Shown one piece after another: positions 53,727 through 62,779 of a stretch of 64,000 nt of DNA. Every line of letters starts with the position of its first letter. Positions within the stretch are counted from its first letter, which is position 1. The DNA is taken from contig JAFDZA010000011.1 in the NCBI GenBank assembly GCA_018267135.1, positions 93,939 through 157,938 on the forward strand. Direction: 5' to 3'. The notes under the pieces were generated by a model that saw nothing but the letters and a program-made list of their open reading frames with translations, did no database searches and was not told the origin of the DNA. This DNA is from Bacteroidota bacterium. Lineage in GTDB: Bacteria > Bacteroidota > Bacteroidia > Cytophagales > Cyclobacteriaceae. The position numbers and the translations under genes are program-made.

Positions 53727-56204
53727 ATGAAATATCCGGTTGAGGAGATTGTTCCAGAACTTAAGTCTCTTTTTAGAATCCATAAAATAGTTATTCTTCA
53801 AGCACCCCCCGGAGCCGGAAAATCAACCATTGTCCCCTTTCAGATCTTACAAGAAAATTGGCTGGCAGGCAAAAAGATAATAATGCTTCAACCACGAAGG
53901 TTAGCCGCCAGATCGGTGGCTGCCCGCATGGCCGAATTGCTCCATGAAAAATTAGGCGAAACCGTAGGCTATCGTATCCGCTTTGAAAACAACACAAGCA
54001 AACACACACGCATAGAGGTAGTAACCGAAGGTATCCTTACCCGGATGCTGCAACACGACAACGCCCTGGAAGGAGTGGGGCTGATAATCTTTGACGAGTT
54101 TCATGAGCGTAGCCTGCAGGCCGATTTGGCGTTGGCGCTGTGCTGGCAAAGTCAGCAACTGTTGCGCCCTGATCTTCGCCTTTTAATTATGTCGGCCACC
54201 CTGCCGAGCGAGCAGCTCTCGGCCACCCTGGGAAACGTACCTGTTCTTTCCAGCACCGGAAAACAATTCCCTATTGAGATAAAATACGAGCCACCCGGTA
54301 AAACCGAACCGATTGTATTGGCAGTAGTGCGAACGATCAGACGCGCGTTAAAAGAACAACAAGGCGATGTATTGGTTTTTTTGCCCGGGGCTGGAGAAAT
54401 TAAACGCACACAGGAATTATTAGAACCGGAAACCATAGGCGCAGTAGTTTTTCCATTGTATGGCGACCTTCCTTTTCAGAAACAACGCGAAGCTATTCTC
54501 CCCAACCCCAACGGAACACGCAAAATTGTTTTGGCTACATCCATTGCCGAAACCTCGCTCACCATTGAAGGAATCTCCACCGTTATTGATTCCGGCCTTT
54601 CGCGTGTGCCTAAATTCGATCCGCGCTCCGGCCTGACGCGACTAGAAACCGTGCCCGTTACACAAGATGCGGCCGACCAGCGAGCCGGCCGGGCCGGCCG
54701 GTTAGGGCCGGGCACCTGCTATCGTTTATGGGCTAAAGCAACACATCCTTTTTTACAGCTTTCGCGCCCACCTGAAATTTTGGAGGCTGATTTGGCCCCG
54801 ATGATGCTTGAACTTTTTATTTGGGGCACTCCCATCAGAGATATGAAGTGGGTTACTCCACCACCGGCCGGTGCGGTAGCGCAGGCTATTGATTTGCTCA
54901 CCCAACTGGGTGCAGTAGAAAATAATAAAATTACCCGTCATGGAAAAGAAATAGGAGAAATGCCTACGCACCCGCGGCTGGCTCATCTGTTATGTAATCG
55001 CCATACTTCCAACCTGCGATATGGCGGACTGCGAACAGACCTGGCGGCCGTGCTGGAAGAACGCGACCCGCTGCCCAAAGAAGTAGGTGCCGATATTTCG
55101 TTGCGCATAGAGATCCTGAGAAAATGGCGTAAAGGCGAACGGGTAAATGCGGATAGGATGATATTGGAACGGATTGAAAAACTGGCCGGCCAGTGGCGCA
55201 GGATTTTAAAAAATGAAATCGATAATTCTCTCTTTGCGGATACAGACCTGGGAAACTTATTAATGGAAGTTTACCCGGAACGAATTGCCAAGCAGACAGA
55301 AAAATTTAGTACCCGTTACAAATTGGCCAACGGAAGAATCGCCCGCCTGCCCGAACACGATCCACTCATGCAAAAAACCTGGCTGGCAGTAGCTACTGTT
55401 GATGTAGGAGCGGGTGAAGGAAAAATTTTTTCGGCCGCTCCTATTGATGAAACCGACTTGTCTTTAGTAGCAAGAGAAAGCGAAACGATAAGATGGGATC
55501 CGGAAAGGGGTGCTATTGTAGCCTCGGTAGAAAAACAAATTGGAGCCTTGGTATTATCGGCTAAACCAATGCCTTCGGTAAGCGAAACAAAAAAAATTAA
55601 AATCTTATGCGAGGCCGTGCAGCAAGAAGGATTGGCATTGCTAAACTGGGCCCCTCAGCAAGAACAATGGCAGGCGCGTGTGCTAAGTTTAAAAAAATGG
55701 CGAGCCGATGAGGCCTGGCCGGACGTAGCAAACGAATCGCTGCTGAACTCGTGCGAAATCTGGCTAGCGCCTTTTTTGCCAAACGTAAATAACCGTGCCG
55801 ATTTTAACCGGTTAGATACCGAAGCCATAGTAAACAGCATTCTGCCCTGGGAAATTCAATCGCGGTTACCCAAACTGGCTCCCGAAAAAATACAAGTGCC
55901 CAGTGGGTCTGTGCTAAAAATCGAATACTCGCCAGCCGGTGAGGCCCCTCTATTAAAAGTACGGTTGCAGGAGGTTTTTGGTTGGAAGGAAACGCCCGCC
56001 ATTAATGAAGGGAAAACCAAATTGATTTTGCATTTGCTGTCTCCGGGCTTTAAACCGGTGCAAGTAACACAGGATTTAAAAAACTTTTGGGATAACACCT
56101 ATCATGACGTGCGAAAAGAACTGCGCACCCGCTACCCCAAACATCACTGGCCGGAAGACCCCTGGACGGCCCAGGCTGTACGAGGAGCTAAGAAAACAAG
56201 ATAA
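53727..56204 (+). CDS. hrpB: ATP-dependent DExH helicase HrpB
   Basis: An 825-residue DEAH-type helicase. Motif I is APPGAGKSTIVPF (about 25-37), motif II the DEFH box IIFDEFHERSL (about 119-129), motif III MSATLPSEQL, motif V AETSLTIEGI and motif VI DQRAGRAGRLG (about 313-323). The helicase-associated and HrpB C-terminal domains follow (about 390-825), ending HHWPEDPWTAQA. The length is as in HrpB of proteobacteria. The physiological role of HrpB is poorly known. A hairpin terminator follows at 56281. Confidence 0.95.
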   Translation: MKYPVEEIVPELKSLFRIHKIVILQAPPGAGKSTIVPFQILQENWLAGKKIIMLQPRRLAARSVAARMAELLHEKLGETVGYRIRFENNTSKHTRIEVVTEGILTRMLQHDNALEGVGLIIFDEFHERSLQADLALALCWQSQQLLRPDLRLLIMSATLPSEQLSATLGNVPVLSSTGKQFPIEIKYEPPGKTEPIVLAVVRTIRRALKEQQGDVLVFLPGAGEIKRTQELLEPETIGAVVFPLYGDLPFQKQREAILPNPNGTRKIVLATSIAETSLTIEGISTVIDSGLSRVPKFDPRSGLTRLETVPVTQDAADQRAGRAGRLGPGTCYRLWAKATHPFLQLSRPPEILEADLAPMMLELFIWGTPIRDMKWVTPPPAGAVAQAIDLLTQLGAVENNKITRHGKEIGEMPTHPRLAHLLCNRHTSNLRYGGLRTDLAAVLEERDPLPKEVGADISLRIEILRKWRKGERVNADRMILERIEKLAGQWRRILKNEIDNSLFADTDLGNLLMEVYPERIAKQTEKFSTRYKLANGRIARLPEHDPLMQKTWLAVATVDVGAGEGKIFSAAPIDETDLSLVARESETIRWDPERGAIVASVEKQIGALVLSAKPMPSVSETKKIKILCEAVQQEGLALLNWAPQQEQWQARVLSLKKWRADEAWPDVANESLLNSCEIWLAPFLPNVNNRADFNRLDTEAIVNSILPWEIQSRLPKLAPEKIQVPSGSVLKIEYSPAGEAPLLKVRLQEVFGWKETPAINEGKTKLILHLLSPGFKPVQVTQDLKNFWDNTYHDVRKELRTRYPKHHWPEDPWTAQAVRGAKKTR

Positions 56205-56280
56205 TTTTTCGATCGAATAAGCAACCAAATTAATTGTCTGCCGTTATTATTTTTAGTTTACAGGTTTTAGTTTTTTGGAT

Positions 56281-56323
56281 AAGAGGGAAGCGCCCCGCAT
56301 ATTGCAGGACGCTTCCCTCTTTA
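56281..56323 (+). terminator. Strong hairpin after hrpB
   Basis: A perfect 12-bp stem (AAGAGGGAAGCG 56281-56292 with CGCTTCCCTCTT 56310-56321), followed only by a short T stretch (56320-56322). The loop can pair further (GC/GC). It probably ends the hrpB transcript, or acts as leader structure for the DUF2911 gene 35 bases later. Confidence 0.6.
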
Positions 56324-56356
56324 AATGAGCGCAACACAACTTAACCCAATCATATT

Positions 56357-56878
56357 ATGAAAAAACATACTTCCCTTTTACTTCTTGTAGTGGTGTCATT
56401 ATTTTCGATGGCCACGTATGCCCAAAAAGACGATAAAAGCAAACGCTCGAGCCCGCCTGCCAAAGCTGAAGGCACTGTGGGCGGAGCCAAAATCGCCATT
56501 AATTATAGTTCGCCTTCCGTAAAAGGAAGAAAAATATTTGGCGGATTAGAACCCTACGGAAAAGTGTGGCGGACCGGAGCCAATGAAGCCACTACCTTTA
56601 CGGTTGATAAAGATGTAAAAATTGAAGGAAAAGCGCTGGCCAAAGGAACGTACGCGTTGTTTACCATTCCTAATGAAAATGAATGGACAGTAATTTTAAA
56701 TAAAAATGCAAAACAATGGGGTGCGTTTGATTATAAAGAATCGGAAGATGCCTTGCGTGTAACAGTAAAACCCGGTAAGACAGCCGCATTGGTAGAAAAA
56801 CTGGCCATCACCATAGAAGGCAATAAAGTGGTGATTCGTTGGGAGAACACCGAAGTTGCTTTTGCTGTGCAAGGATAA
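56357..56878 (+). CDS. DUF2911 periplasmic protein
   Basis: A 173-residue exported protein with a signal peptide (about 1-22, ending TYAQ) and a DUF2911 domain (about 35-170). Family segments are INYSSPSVKGRKIFGGLEPYGKVWRTGANE (in part: SPSVKGRKIFG, YGKVWRTGANE), TTFTVDKDVKIEG and the C-terminal EGNKVVIRWENTEVAF. DUF2911 is common in Bacteroidota and has no known activity. It ends in its own terminator at 56905. Confidence 0.9.
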   Translation: MKKHTSLLLLVVVSLFSMATYAQKDDKSKRSSPPAKAEGTVGGAKIAINYSSPSVKGRKIFGGLEPYGKVWRTGANEATTFTVDKDVKIEGKALAKGTYALFTIPNENEWTVILNKNAKQWGAFDYKESEDALRVTVKPGKTAALVEKLAITIEGNKVVIRWENTEVAFAVQG

Positions 56879-56904
56879 ATACAAAAATAATCTTGACAAG
56901 AATG

Positions 56905-56933
56905 GCCGGATGTTTGTCCGGCTTTTCTTTTTT
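56905..56933 (+). terminator. Intrinsic terminator after the DUF2911 gene
   Basis: GCCGGA (56905-56910) pairs with TCCGGC (56917-56922) with a 6-base loop, followed by TTTTCTTTTTT. Confidence 0.88.
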
Positions 56934-57002
56934 CATCTCATCTCATCATGTTGTATTTTGCGGACTGAATTCAATTATTTTTAATTTATTACCTCATTTG
57001 AA

Positions 57003-58037
57003 ATGACCCCCCGAGAGCAAGGTTATTTTTTTCCGGCTGAGTTTGCCCACCATGATGCTACGTGGCTGAGTTGGCCACATAAAGAAGCTTCCTGGCCGGG
57101 GAAAATAGAAACTATTTTTCCGGTGTACGCGCAATTTGTAAAACGGGTAGCCGAAGGCGAAAAAGTGTGCATTAATGTGGCAGATGAGGGAATGAAAATA
57201 AGAGCAACAGACTATCTTCTAAAAGCCGGAGCCGATTTAAATCATATTCATTTTTTCTTTCACCCTACCAACGATGCCTGGTGCCGCGATCATGGCCCGG
57301 CTTTTCTCATCAACCCAAAAGAAAAAAAGAAAATGGTAGTGAAGTGGAATTACAACGCCTGGGGCGGAAAATATCCACCTTTTGACCTCGACAATGAGAT
57401 TCCTGTTTCGATTGCCAACCACTATCGGTTGCCATTAGCTAAACCGGATATTGTTATGGAAGGAGGATCCGTTGAATTTAACGGCCGAGGCACTGTGCTT
57501 ACCACCACTTCTTGCTTACTCAACCCCAACCGCAATCCGCACTTGTCACAATCGCAGATTGAAAAATTTTTAATTGATTATTATGGCGTTGAAAACGTGT
57601 TGTGGCTGGGCGATGGCATTGTAGGCGATGATACCGATGGCCACATAGACGATATTACACGCTTTGTAGATGCCGAAACGGTGGTTACCGCAGTAGAACA
57701 TACTAAAACCGATGCCAACTATCAGCCGCTGAAAGAAAATGTAGCCTTGCTACAAAAAATGAAATTGGAAAATGGCCGAGCCATAAAAATTATTGAGTTG
57801 CCGATGCCTTCGCCTGTGGTGTATGAAGAACAACGGCTGCCCGCCTCGTATGCCAATTTTTATATTGCCAACAAGTATGTGGTAACACCTGTTTTTAATT
57901 GTGCGAACGATGACAAAGCGCTCGATCTGCTTCAAGGCTGCTTCCCGGATAGAAAAGTGATAGGCCTTGACTCTACCGATATTATTTGGGGGCTGGGGTC
58001 ATTTCATTGCCTGAGCCAGCAAGAACCTGCCGTTTAA
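57003..58037 (+). CDS. aguA: Agmatine deiminase family protein
   Basis: A 344-residue guanidine-modifying enzyme of the AguA/peptidyl-arginine-deiminase-porphyromonas family, which turns agmatine into N-carbamoylputrescine. Motifs present are [25 protein letters not shown] (about 91-102), [37 protein letters not shown] (catalytic His/Asp, about 207-225) and the terminal [10 protein letters not shown] with the nucleophile Cys (about 334). A few residues around the nucleophile differ from the usual GGGNIHCITQQ. A box TATTTTG occurs about 50 bases upstream. The gene's last 4 bases overlap the convergent cyclo-ligase. Confidence 0.88.
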   Translation: MTPREQGYFFPAEFAHHDATWLSWPHKEASWPGKIETIFPVYAQFVKRVAEGEKVCINVADEGMKIRATDYLLKAGADLNHIHFFFHPTNDAWCRDHGPAFLINPKEKKKMVVKWNYNAWGGKYPPFDLDNEIPVSIANHYRLPLAKPDIVMEGGSVEFNGRGTVLTTTSCLLNPNRNPHLSQSQIEKFLIDYYGVENVLWLGDGIVGDDTDGHIDDITRFVDAETVVTAVEHTKTDANYQPLKENVALLQKMKLENGRAIKIIELPMPSPVVYEEQRLPASYANFYIANKYVVTPVFNCANDDKALDLLQGCFPDRKVIGLDSTDIIWGLGSFHCLSQQEPAV

Positions 58038-58600
58038 AACGTGTAGAGTTTTTGCGGAGTAATACAACAGGTTAGTTTTTCATCATGCTCTGCGGCATCC
58101 GAAATTTCATTGACCGGATCAAAAAATGAGAGGCCTATTTTTTGACAATCAGGTCGGCATTCTTTTAAGAACCGGTCGTAAAAACCTTTGCCGTAACCCA
58201 CCCGGTGTCCCCGTTTATCAAAGGCAAGCAGCGGCACGATAACCCAATCAATTTTTTCAGACGGTGTAATCACACCCAAAGCAGGCTCGGGAATTCCCCA
58301 CTTATTTAAAGCCACCTGATGTGTTCCTTCAAAATAAAAACTGACCAGTTTCTCTTTTTCAACTTTGGGTATCGAAATTTTAATTTGCGGAAATTCTTTT
58401 TGAAGTCGGGAAATGATAAGCCAGGTGTCCGGTTCATTCTTTGTTTGCATAGGAAGAAAAAGATGAACTGTTTGGATGGAAGAAACATTTAAAAAGGAGA
58501 AGAAATTTTCCGTTAGTTTTCGGCTCAGCAAAGTTTGGTCGGCTACGGAGAGGGCTTTCCGTTTAGCGAGAAACAGCGGCCGAATGTTTTGCTTGGTCAT
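58034..58600 (-). CDS. 5-formyltetrahydrofolate cyclo-ligase
   Basis: A 188-residue MTHFS that makes methenyl-THF from 5-formyl-THF with ATP. Features are [10 protein letters not shown] near the N-terminus, [26 protein letters not shown] (given in part; [12 protein letters not shown] is the signature, about 133-144) and the C-terminal [12 protein letters not shown]. It overlaps the end of the agmatine deiminase gene by 4 bases on the other strand, and lies 3 bases after the TMEM175-like gene. The gene is not next to zapA here, unlike in gamma-proteobacteria. Confidence 0.93.
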   Translation of the reverse strand: MTKQNIRPLFLAKRKALSVADQTLLSRKLTENFFSFLNVSSIQTVHLFLPMQTKNEPDTWLIISRLQKEFPQIKISIPKVEKEKLVSFYFEGTHQVALNKWGIPEPALGVITPSEKIDWVIVPLLAFDKRGHRVGYGKGFYDRFLKECRPDCQKIGLSFFDPVNEISDAAEHDEKLTCCITPQKLYTF

Positions 58601-58603
58601 GTG

Positions 58604-59176
58604 TTATTTCAGTTGGCTCTCTATCCGGGTGTCCGGTATCAGCCAGATAACGGCCACTAAAGCATACCCCGCTATACTTAGAGCTGGCACAAAAAAGGCT
58701 AACAGGGTAGATAATACATACGTTGCCAAAGAAACATATTCTTTAAAATTATTTTTTATGGCTACCCCAATAGCCGATTCTTTTCCTTCATGCCGGATGG
58801 CTGCTTTTTCTAGAATGGTGTAGGTTAGCGCGCACAGCATAAGGTTAATTCCATAGAGCGCTACAGGGTTTTTTTCAAAATGATTTTCGCCCATCCAGGC
58901 GGTAGTAAACGGAATAAGCGAAAGTACAAACAACAAGGCTAAATTAGCCCATAATACTTTTCCATTTACTTTCTTGATGGCTTGAAACAAATGATGGTGG
59001 TTGTTCCAGTAAATACCCAGGTAAATGAAACTTAAAACGTAAGACAAAAATTTTGAGGTAAGCGGCTTTAATGCGGAAAAATCAGCTCCTTCAGGTACTT
59101 TTAATTCCAGTACCATGATGGTGATGATAATGGCGAAAACGCCATCGCTAAAGGCTTCTAATCGACTGGTCTTCAT
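58604..59176 (-). CDS. TMEM175-like potassium channel (DUF1211)
   Basis: A 190-residue protein with about six transmembrane helices. The N-terminal signature RLEAFSDGVFAIIITIMVLE (about 5-24) is the FSDG pore helix of TMEM175 channels. Other segments are YLGIYWNNHHHLFQA and SLIPFTTAWMGEN. Bacterial TMEM175 proteins conduct K+ with modest selectivity. It is 3 bases ahead of the 5-formyl-THF cyclo-ligase on the same strand, so co-transcribed but unrelated in function. Confidence 0.9.
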   Translation of the reverse strand: MKTSRLEAFSDGVFAIIITIMVLELKVPEGADFSALKPLTSKFLSYVLSFIYLGIYWNNHHHLFQAIKKVNGKVLWANLALLFVLSLIPFTTAWMGENHFEKNPVALYGINLMLCALTYTILEKAAIRHEGKESAIGVAIKNNFKEYVSLATYVLSTLLAFFVPALSIAGYALVAVIWLIPDTRIESQLK

Positions 59177-59223
59177 AGTTTGTCTAAATAAAAAACACTC
59201 TTCATTTTAAGATACCAGTTAAC

Positions 59224-60783
59224 TTACGGCATCAGAACCACAAACCGGAAATCAAACGGATCGAAAGATTGAATTAACTGCTCAATAAATAATGGGTTAG
59301 CTTGGTAAAAGTTTAAAAAATTATCTACCCGCTCTTGCGGGCTGCCGTTGGGAAAAAGAAAATCTTTAATGGTTTCCAATTGCCGGAGTTTATCACTTTG
59401 CTTTCGTTTTGCCGCGCGCACCATTTTTTGTTCAATGCCTTCGAGCGATTTAGTTGCCCGCAAAATTTGAGCATCTACATGTTGAAGCAGGGAACGATCT
59501 ATGTTGGCGGCACGCTCCTTTACAACGGAAAGGATATTTTTGGTTTCTTTAATTTCCGAATCAAGCGAGAGTTGGCCCTTAGAGTTTTGGGTAATCCAAT
59601 GATTGAATAAATAATTTTTTTCTTCAAATAAATCTTTTACCTCCAATCCTGTTTTTTCAAATTTCTTTTGGGTGGGCGCATCCAGCAGAGCGGCAAAGTT
59701 GCGCGGCATCAATATCGGAAACGGTGTTTTAAAATAATCGAAAACGCCTTTGAGTTGCAGCCAGTAAACAACTTCGGCCGGTCCGCCCACATAGGCCAGA
59801 TTGGGAAGGATGGTTTCCTGATAGAGTGGACGTAAAATTACATTCGGACTAAATTTTTCAGGAGAAGTTTCGATCAAGTTTTTAATTTCATTTTGGCTGA
59901 ATTTTAAATTCGTGTCGACCACTACAAACTCATCTTCATTACGCTCGATACGCTGCCGAACGGCATTATCCAAATAGAAAAAATTAATATCTCTGGCAAA
60001 AACCTGCGGATGGTAATGCCAGGACTCTAACTGGCGGTTTTTTTCTTCTACTAATTTTTTAGAGGTATGATGAAACAAATCGTCTGTTATTACATTTTTA
60101 AATAATGATTTCAATTCTTTGGCATCGGCATCTAACACCAATAACCCCTCGTGCCCGAAAAGATGATTTACATACTGGCGCACAGCATTGGCCAACGTAT
60201 GGCTTTGGGTATATGCCTTTTTAAAAACGGAAACATCGCCCGGAAGTTCTTCGGCTAAGGCGGCTAATGTTTGGGGGTTAAAGCGACCCACCGCACCGGT
60301 TTGGCTGGTTTCCCAAACATATTTTTTTCCATACAAACGAAAATATTTTATTTCATCATAATCATGATCTTCGCTGGCCATCCAATATACCGGAACAAAA
60401 TTATACTCCGGGTAATGCTGTTTCAATTTTTTACAAGTGTTGATGACGGTTACAATTTTGTAAATAAAATAAAGAGGGCCGGTAAAAATATTTAGTTGAT
60501 GCCCGGTGGTAATGGTAAAAGTTTTTGAATTTTTTAATAGCTGAAGGTGAGAGGCAACGGGCTCAAGGATGGAGATGCCTTCATATTGCTTTTGAATAAT
60601 GTCATAAAGTACTTTGCGATGAGCTACAGGAAAAGATTTCTTTTCTTCTATCTGGTCTTTGAAATTTTCGATGAGCGGGAACCGGTTATAAAATTCCTTC
60701 AACGAATCTTTCTGCGAGATATAGTCGAGAAAAAAAGAAGAAAACGAATGAGTATCGGCCAGGGCAAGTTTATGGGATGGCAT
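59224..60783 (-). CDS. bshC: Bacillithiol biosynthesis cysteine-adding enzyme
   Basis: A 519-residue BshC, thought to add cysteine to GlcN-malate in the last step of bacillithiol synthesis. I start it at the ATG at 60783; a TTG three codons earlier is in frame. Typical segments are FTITTGHQLNIFTGPLYFIYKI (in part: TTGHQLNIFTGPLY, about 93-106), VPVYWMASEDHDYDEI, YVGGPAEVVYWLQLK and the C-terminal LFPNGSPQERVDNFL. The central coiled coil is about 385-455. bshA and bshB are not in the window. It suggests that this organism uses bacillithiol as its low-mass thiol. Confidence 0.95.
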   Translation of the reverse strand: MPSHKLALADTHSFSSFFLDYISQKDSLKEFYNRFPLIENFKDQIEEKKSFPVAHRKVLYDIIQKQYEGISILEPVASHLQLLKNSKTFTITTGHQLNIFTGPLYFIYKIVTVINTCKKLKQHYPEYNFVPVYWMASEDHDYDEIKYFRLYGKKYVWETSQTGAVGRFNPQTLAALAEELPGDVSVFKKAYTQSHTLANAVRQYVNHLFGHEGLLVLDADAKELKSLFKNVITDDLFHHTSKKLVEEKNRQLESWHYHPQVFARDINFFYLDNAVRQRIERNEDEFVVVDTNLKFSQNEIKNLIETSPEKFSPNVILRPLYQETILPNLAYVGGPAEVVYWLQLKGVFDYFKTPFPILMPRNFAALLDAPTQKKFEKTGLEVKDLFEEKNYLFNHWITQNSKGQLSLDSEIKETKNILSVVKERAANIDRSLLQHVDAQILRATKSLEGIEQKMVRAAKRKQSDKLRQLETIKDFLFPNGSPQERVDNFLNFYQANPLFIEQLIQSFDPFDFRFVVLMP

Positions 60784-60798
60784 AATCAGCAAAAAGGG

Positions 60799-60960
60799 TT
60801 AGCGTAAATCATGAAGCAAACAACGATGTTTAATATCATTTTGTTCGTTTAGTTGCCGATTTTGAATGGGTTGATGATCATCCAAAAGCAAACCCTTTCG
60901 GGCACAGACAAAGGTAGCCCCCATGCTTAAATAGTCAAATGTTTTAACGGGAGTAGCCAT
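60799..60960 (-). CDS. Possible 53-codon gene upstream of bshC
   Basis: A short open frame on the minus strand from ATG 60960 to TAA at 60799-60801 (53 codons). The N-terminal part PVKTFDYLSMGATFVC faintly recalls the acceptor-proximal motif of GT-B glycosyltransferases (FDYLxxGKPVV), but the C-terminal half (NRQLNEQNDIKHRCLLHDLR) is polar and featureless. It could be a real small protein, the remnant of a lost gene, or chance. It lies 16 bases ahead of bshC on the same strand. Confidence 0.3.
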   Translation of the reverse strand: MATPVKTFDYLSMGATFVCARKGLLLDDHQPIQNRQLNEQNDIKHRCLLHDLR

Positions 60961-61142
60961 TTTTTTATGGTTAGATATTTTGCGGCTAACAAAAACAATG
61001 GCAGAGCTTTATTTTTTGGCAGTTTTTAGGTAGTGAATAGTCATCAAATCAAAACCGATTATTATTTTTGCCTCCCGCTTAAAGTTCATTTTTACAGGAG
61101 GTAAGAATAAGAACATAACCGGAAAGAGTATTTTGTTTTTAC
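60961..61142. promoter_or_regulatory. Gap with candidate promoter of tRNA-Pro
   Basis: No gene is seen. A perfect -7 box TATTTTTG (61063-61070) lies 73 bases ahead of the tRNA, though without a good -33 partner. A second, poorer box TATTTTG lies closer to the tRNA (about 61130-61136). Confidence 0.35.
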
Positions 61143-61217
61143 CGGGGTGTAGCACAGCCCGGCTAGTGCGCTACGTTCGGGACGTAGAGGTCGGAGGTTC
61201 GAATCCTCTCACCCCGA
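61143..61217 (+). tRNA. tRNA-Pro, anticodon CGG
   Basis: A complete 75-base cloverleaf. The acceptor is CGGGGTG (61143-61149) with CACCCCG (61210-61216), discriminator A at 61217. The anticodon stem is CTACG/CGTAG with loop TTCGGGA (anticodon CGG, reading CCG), and the T-stem GGAGG/CCTCT-like around TTCGAAT. CCA is not encoded. A terminator follows. Confidence 0.96.
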
Positions 61218-61220
61218 CAG

Positions 61221-61254
61221 AGCCTTCTTATATAGAAAATAGGGAGGCTTTTTT
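61221..61254 (+). terminator. Intrinsic terminator after tRNA-Pro
   Basis: AGCCTTC (61221-61227) pairs with GGAGGCT (61243-61249, one G-U pair) followed by a T-run to 61254. It starts 4 bases after the tRNA end. Confidence 0.8.
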
Positions 61255-61266
61255 AATTTTACAGCC

Positions 61267-61740
61267 ATGTCAAACGAGCAAGTAGTCGGTCATTTTTATG
61301 AGTCTTTCCAAAAACTGGACTACCCAACTATGCAGCAATATTATGCCGAGGAGGTAGTTTTTCAGGATTCGGTATTTGGCACGCTCAATAGCATACAGGT
61401 AAAAGCGATGTGGGAGATGCTTTGCCGAAACGCTAAAGATTTCTCTTTGGTTTTTTCAGAAGTGAAAGCAATTGATGCCGAATATATTTCTTGCCGCTGG
61501 GTGGCAACGTACACTTTTTCAGCTACCGGCCGGAAGGTGGTAAACCGCATCCAGGCATACATGCGGATTGAAAACGGGAAAATTATTGAACACACCGATT
61601 ATTTTAATTTTTGGAAATGGAGCCGTCAGGCCTTGGGTTTAAGCGGATGGTTGTTAGGATGGACCGGATTTTTTCAACAAAAAGTGAGAAATCGTGCGCT
61701 AGCCGGTTTGGCAAAATGGATCAGCCGAAAAACAACCTAA
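61267..61740 (+). CDS. NTF2-like (SnoaL) family protein
   Basis: A 157-residue cone-shaped alpha/beta protein of the SnoaL/NTF2 superfamily. Typical parts are VVGHFYESFQKLDYPTMQQYYAEEVVFQDSVFG (in part: FYESFQKLDYPTMQQYYAE, about 9-27) and RIENGKIIEHTDYFNFWKW (about 102-120). Relatives are enzymes or binding proteins for small molecules. The C-terminal half is basic, with a Trp-rich helix (WLLGWTGFFQQKVRNRALAG). No specific role can be given. The start ATG is 13 bases after the tRNA-Pro terminator. Confidence 0.82.
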   Translation: MSNEQVVGHFYESFQKLDYPTMQQYYAEEVVFQDSVFGTLNSIQVKAMWEMLCRNAKDFSLVFSEVKAIDAEYISCRWVATYTFSATGRKVVNRIQAYMRIENGKIIEHTDYFNFWKWSRQALGLSGWLLGWTGFFQQKVRNRALAGLAKWISRKTT

Positions 61741-61875
61741 TTATGTTTTAGACTGGGATTCGGGGCGCAAGATGCCTTTGGTCGGTTACATTCCCTTTTT
61801 CTTATTAAAAATTTTATAAGGAAGCAACCCTGAGCGTTTGCTTTCGGTCTTTCAGCTATATAAAATCAAACAACT

Positions 61876-62694
61876 ATGAAATTCATACCCGCATTTCTAT
61901 TTTTTTTGTTGATCTCCGGCTTTAGCGGGGCACAAACAAAAGAAACACGCTCTGTAGAGCCGTTTACAAAATTATCTTTCCGGGTGCCCGGTAAATTAAT
62001 TCTTAAACAGGGCAGCCCGCAAAGTGTAGTACTCTCAGGAGATAAAGAAACCCTCGAAAAAATTGAAACGGAAGTAAGCGGTAGCCGCCTTTCCATTGGG
62101 CATGCTGAAAAATGGAATTGGCGAAACTGGAACTGGCGAGATGAAAATAAAATTACAGTATATATTACCGTAAAAGATATTGAGGCAATTAGCGTGAGCG
62201 GCTCCGGAGATTTGCTAAGCGATGGAAAAATTAACAGCCAGGATATGGAATTGAAAGTGAGCGGCTCGGGCTCGCTCACCATCGAGTTGGATGCCAAAGG
62301 CGAACTAACGGCTGATGTGTCGGGGAGCGGCAACATGGAGGTAAACGGAAATTGCCGCGATTTTGAAAGCAGCGTGAGCGGCTCGGGCAAGATAAAAGCA
62401 ACTACCACCATAACAGGGAAAGCCGATGTAGCTGTTTCAGGCTCGGGCAAGGTAGAGATGAGCGGCACAGCCAATCAAATAAAAACACACATCAGCGGCT
62501 CGGGCAAAGTGTTGGCCTCGAACCTGGAAGTATCTAAATGCGAAGTGCGCATCTCCGGCTCAGGCGATGTAGAGATCAATGTAAAAGATTCGCTCGATGC
62601 CAATATTTCCGGTAGCGGCAGTGTTACCTACAAGGGCAATCCCAATCAGGTAAACAGCCATTCCTCGGGTAGTGGCAAAGTAAGGAAGATGTAG
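61876..62694 (+). CDS. DUF2807 head domain protein with GSG repeats
   Basis: A 272-residue exported protein with a signal peptide (about 1-20, ending SGAQ) and a DUF2807 (auto-transporter adhesin head-like) domain. Nearly every turn of the predicted beta-helix carries a SGSG or SGSGK/D/S step (about residues 110-270), giving a regular ladder. The opening SVEPFTKLSFRVPGKLILKQG is the family start. Members are widespread surface or periplasmic proteins in Bacteroidota of unknown role. The gene is monocistronic and is followed by a long inverted repeat. Confidence 0.88.
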   Translation: MKFIPAFLFFLLISGFSGAQTKETRSVEPFTKLSFRVPGKLILKQGSPQSVVLSGDKETLEKIETEVSGSRLSIGHAEKWNWRNWNWRDENKITVYITVKDIEAISVSGSGDLLSDGKINSQDMELKVSGSGSLTIELDAKGELTADVSGSGNMEVNGNCRDFESSVSGSGKIKATTTITGKADVAVSGSGKVEMSGTANQIKTHISGSGKVLASNLEVSKCEVRISGSGDVEINVKDSLDANISGSGSVTYKGNPNQVNSHSSGSGKVRKM

Positions 62695-62701
62695 ATTTTT
62701 T

Positions 62702-62767
62702 AGATTGAAAGTGAAGAATAGAAAGGGTTCCGTTTTTTTTGATACCCGTATTTTCCACTTTCAATCT
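62702..62767. repeat. Long inverted repeat between convergent genes
   Basis: Perfect 12-bp arms (AGATTGAAAGTG 62702-62713, CACTTTCAATCT 62756-62767) around 42 bases that include a smaller GGGT/ACCC stem and an eight-T run. It fills the 85-base gap between the DUF2807 and S1/P1-like genes and may terminate the plus-strand transcript. Confidence 0.65.
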
Positions 62768-62779
62768 TTCGTTTTCAAC

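Noticed and set aside
62170..62690. CRISPR-like or tandem DNA repeat in the DUF2807 gene
   Set aside because: The recurrence is at the protein level (SGSG steps) in a single open frame; codons differ and spacing is not constant.
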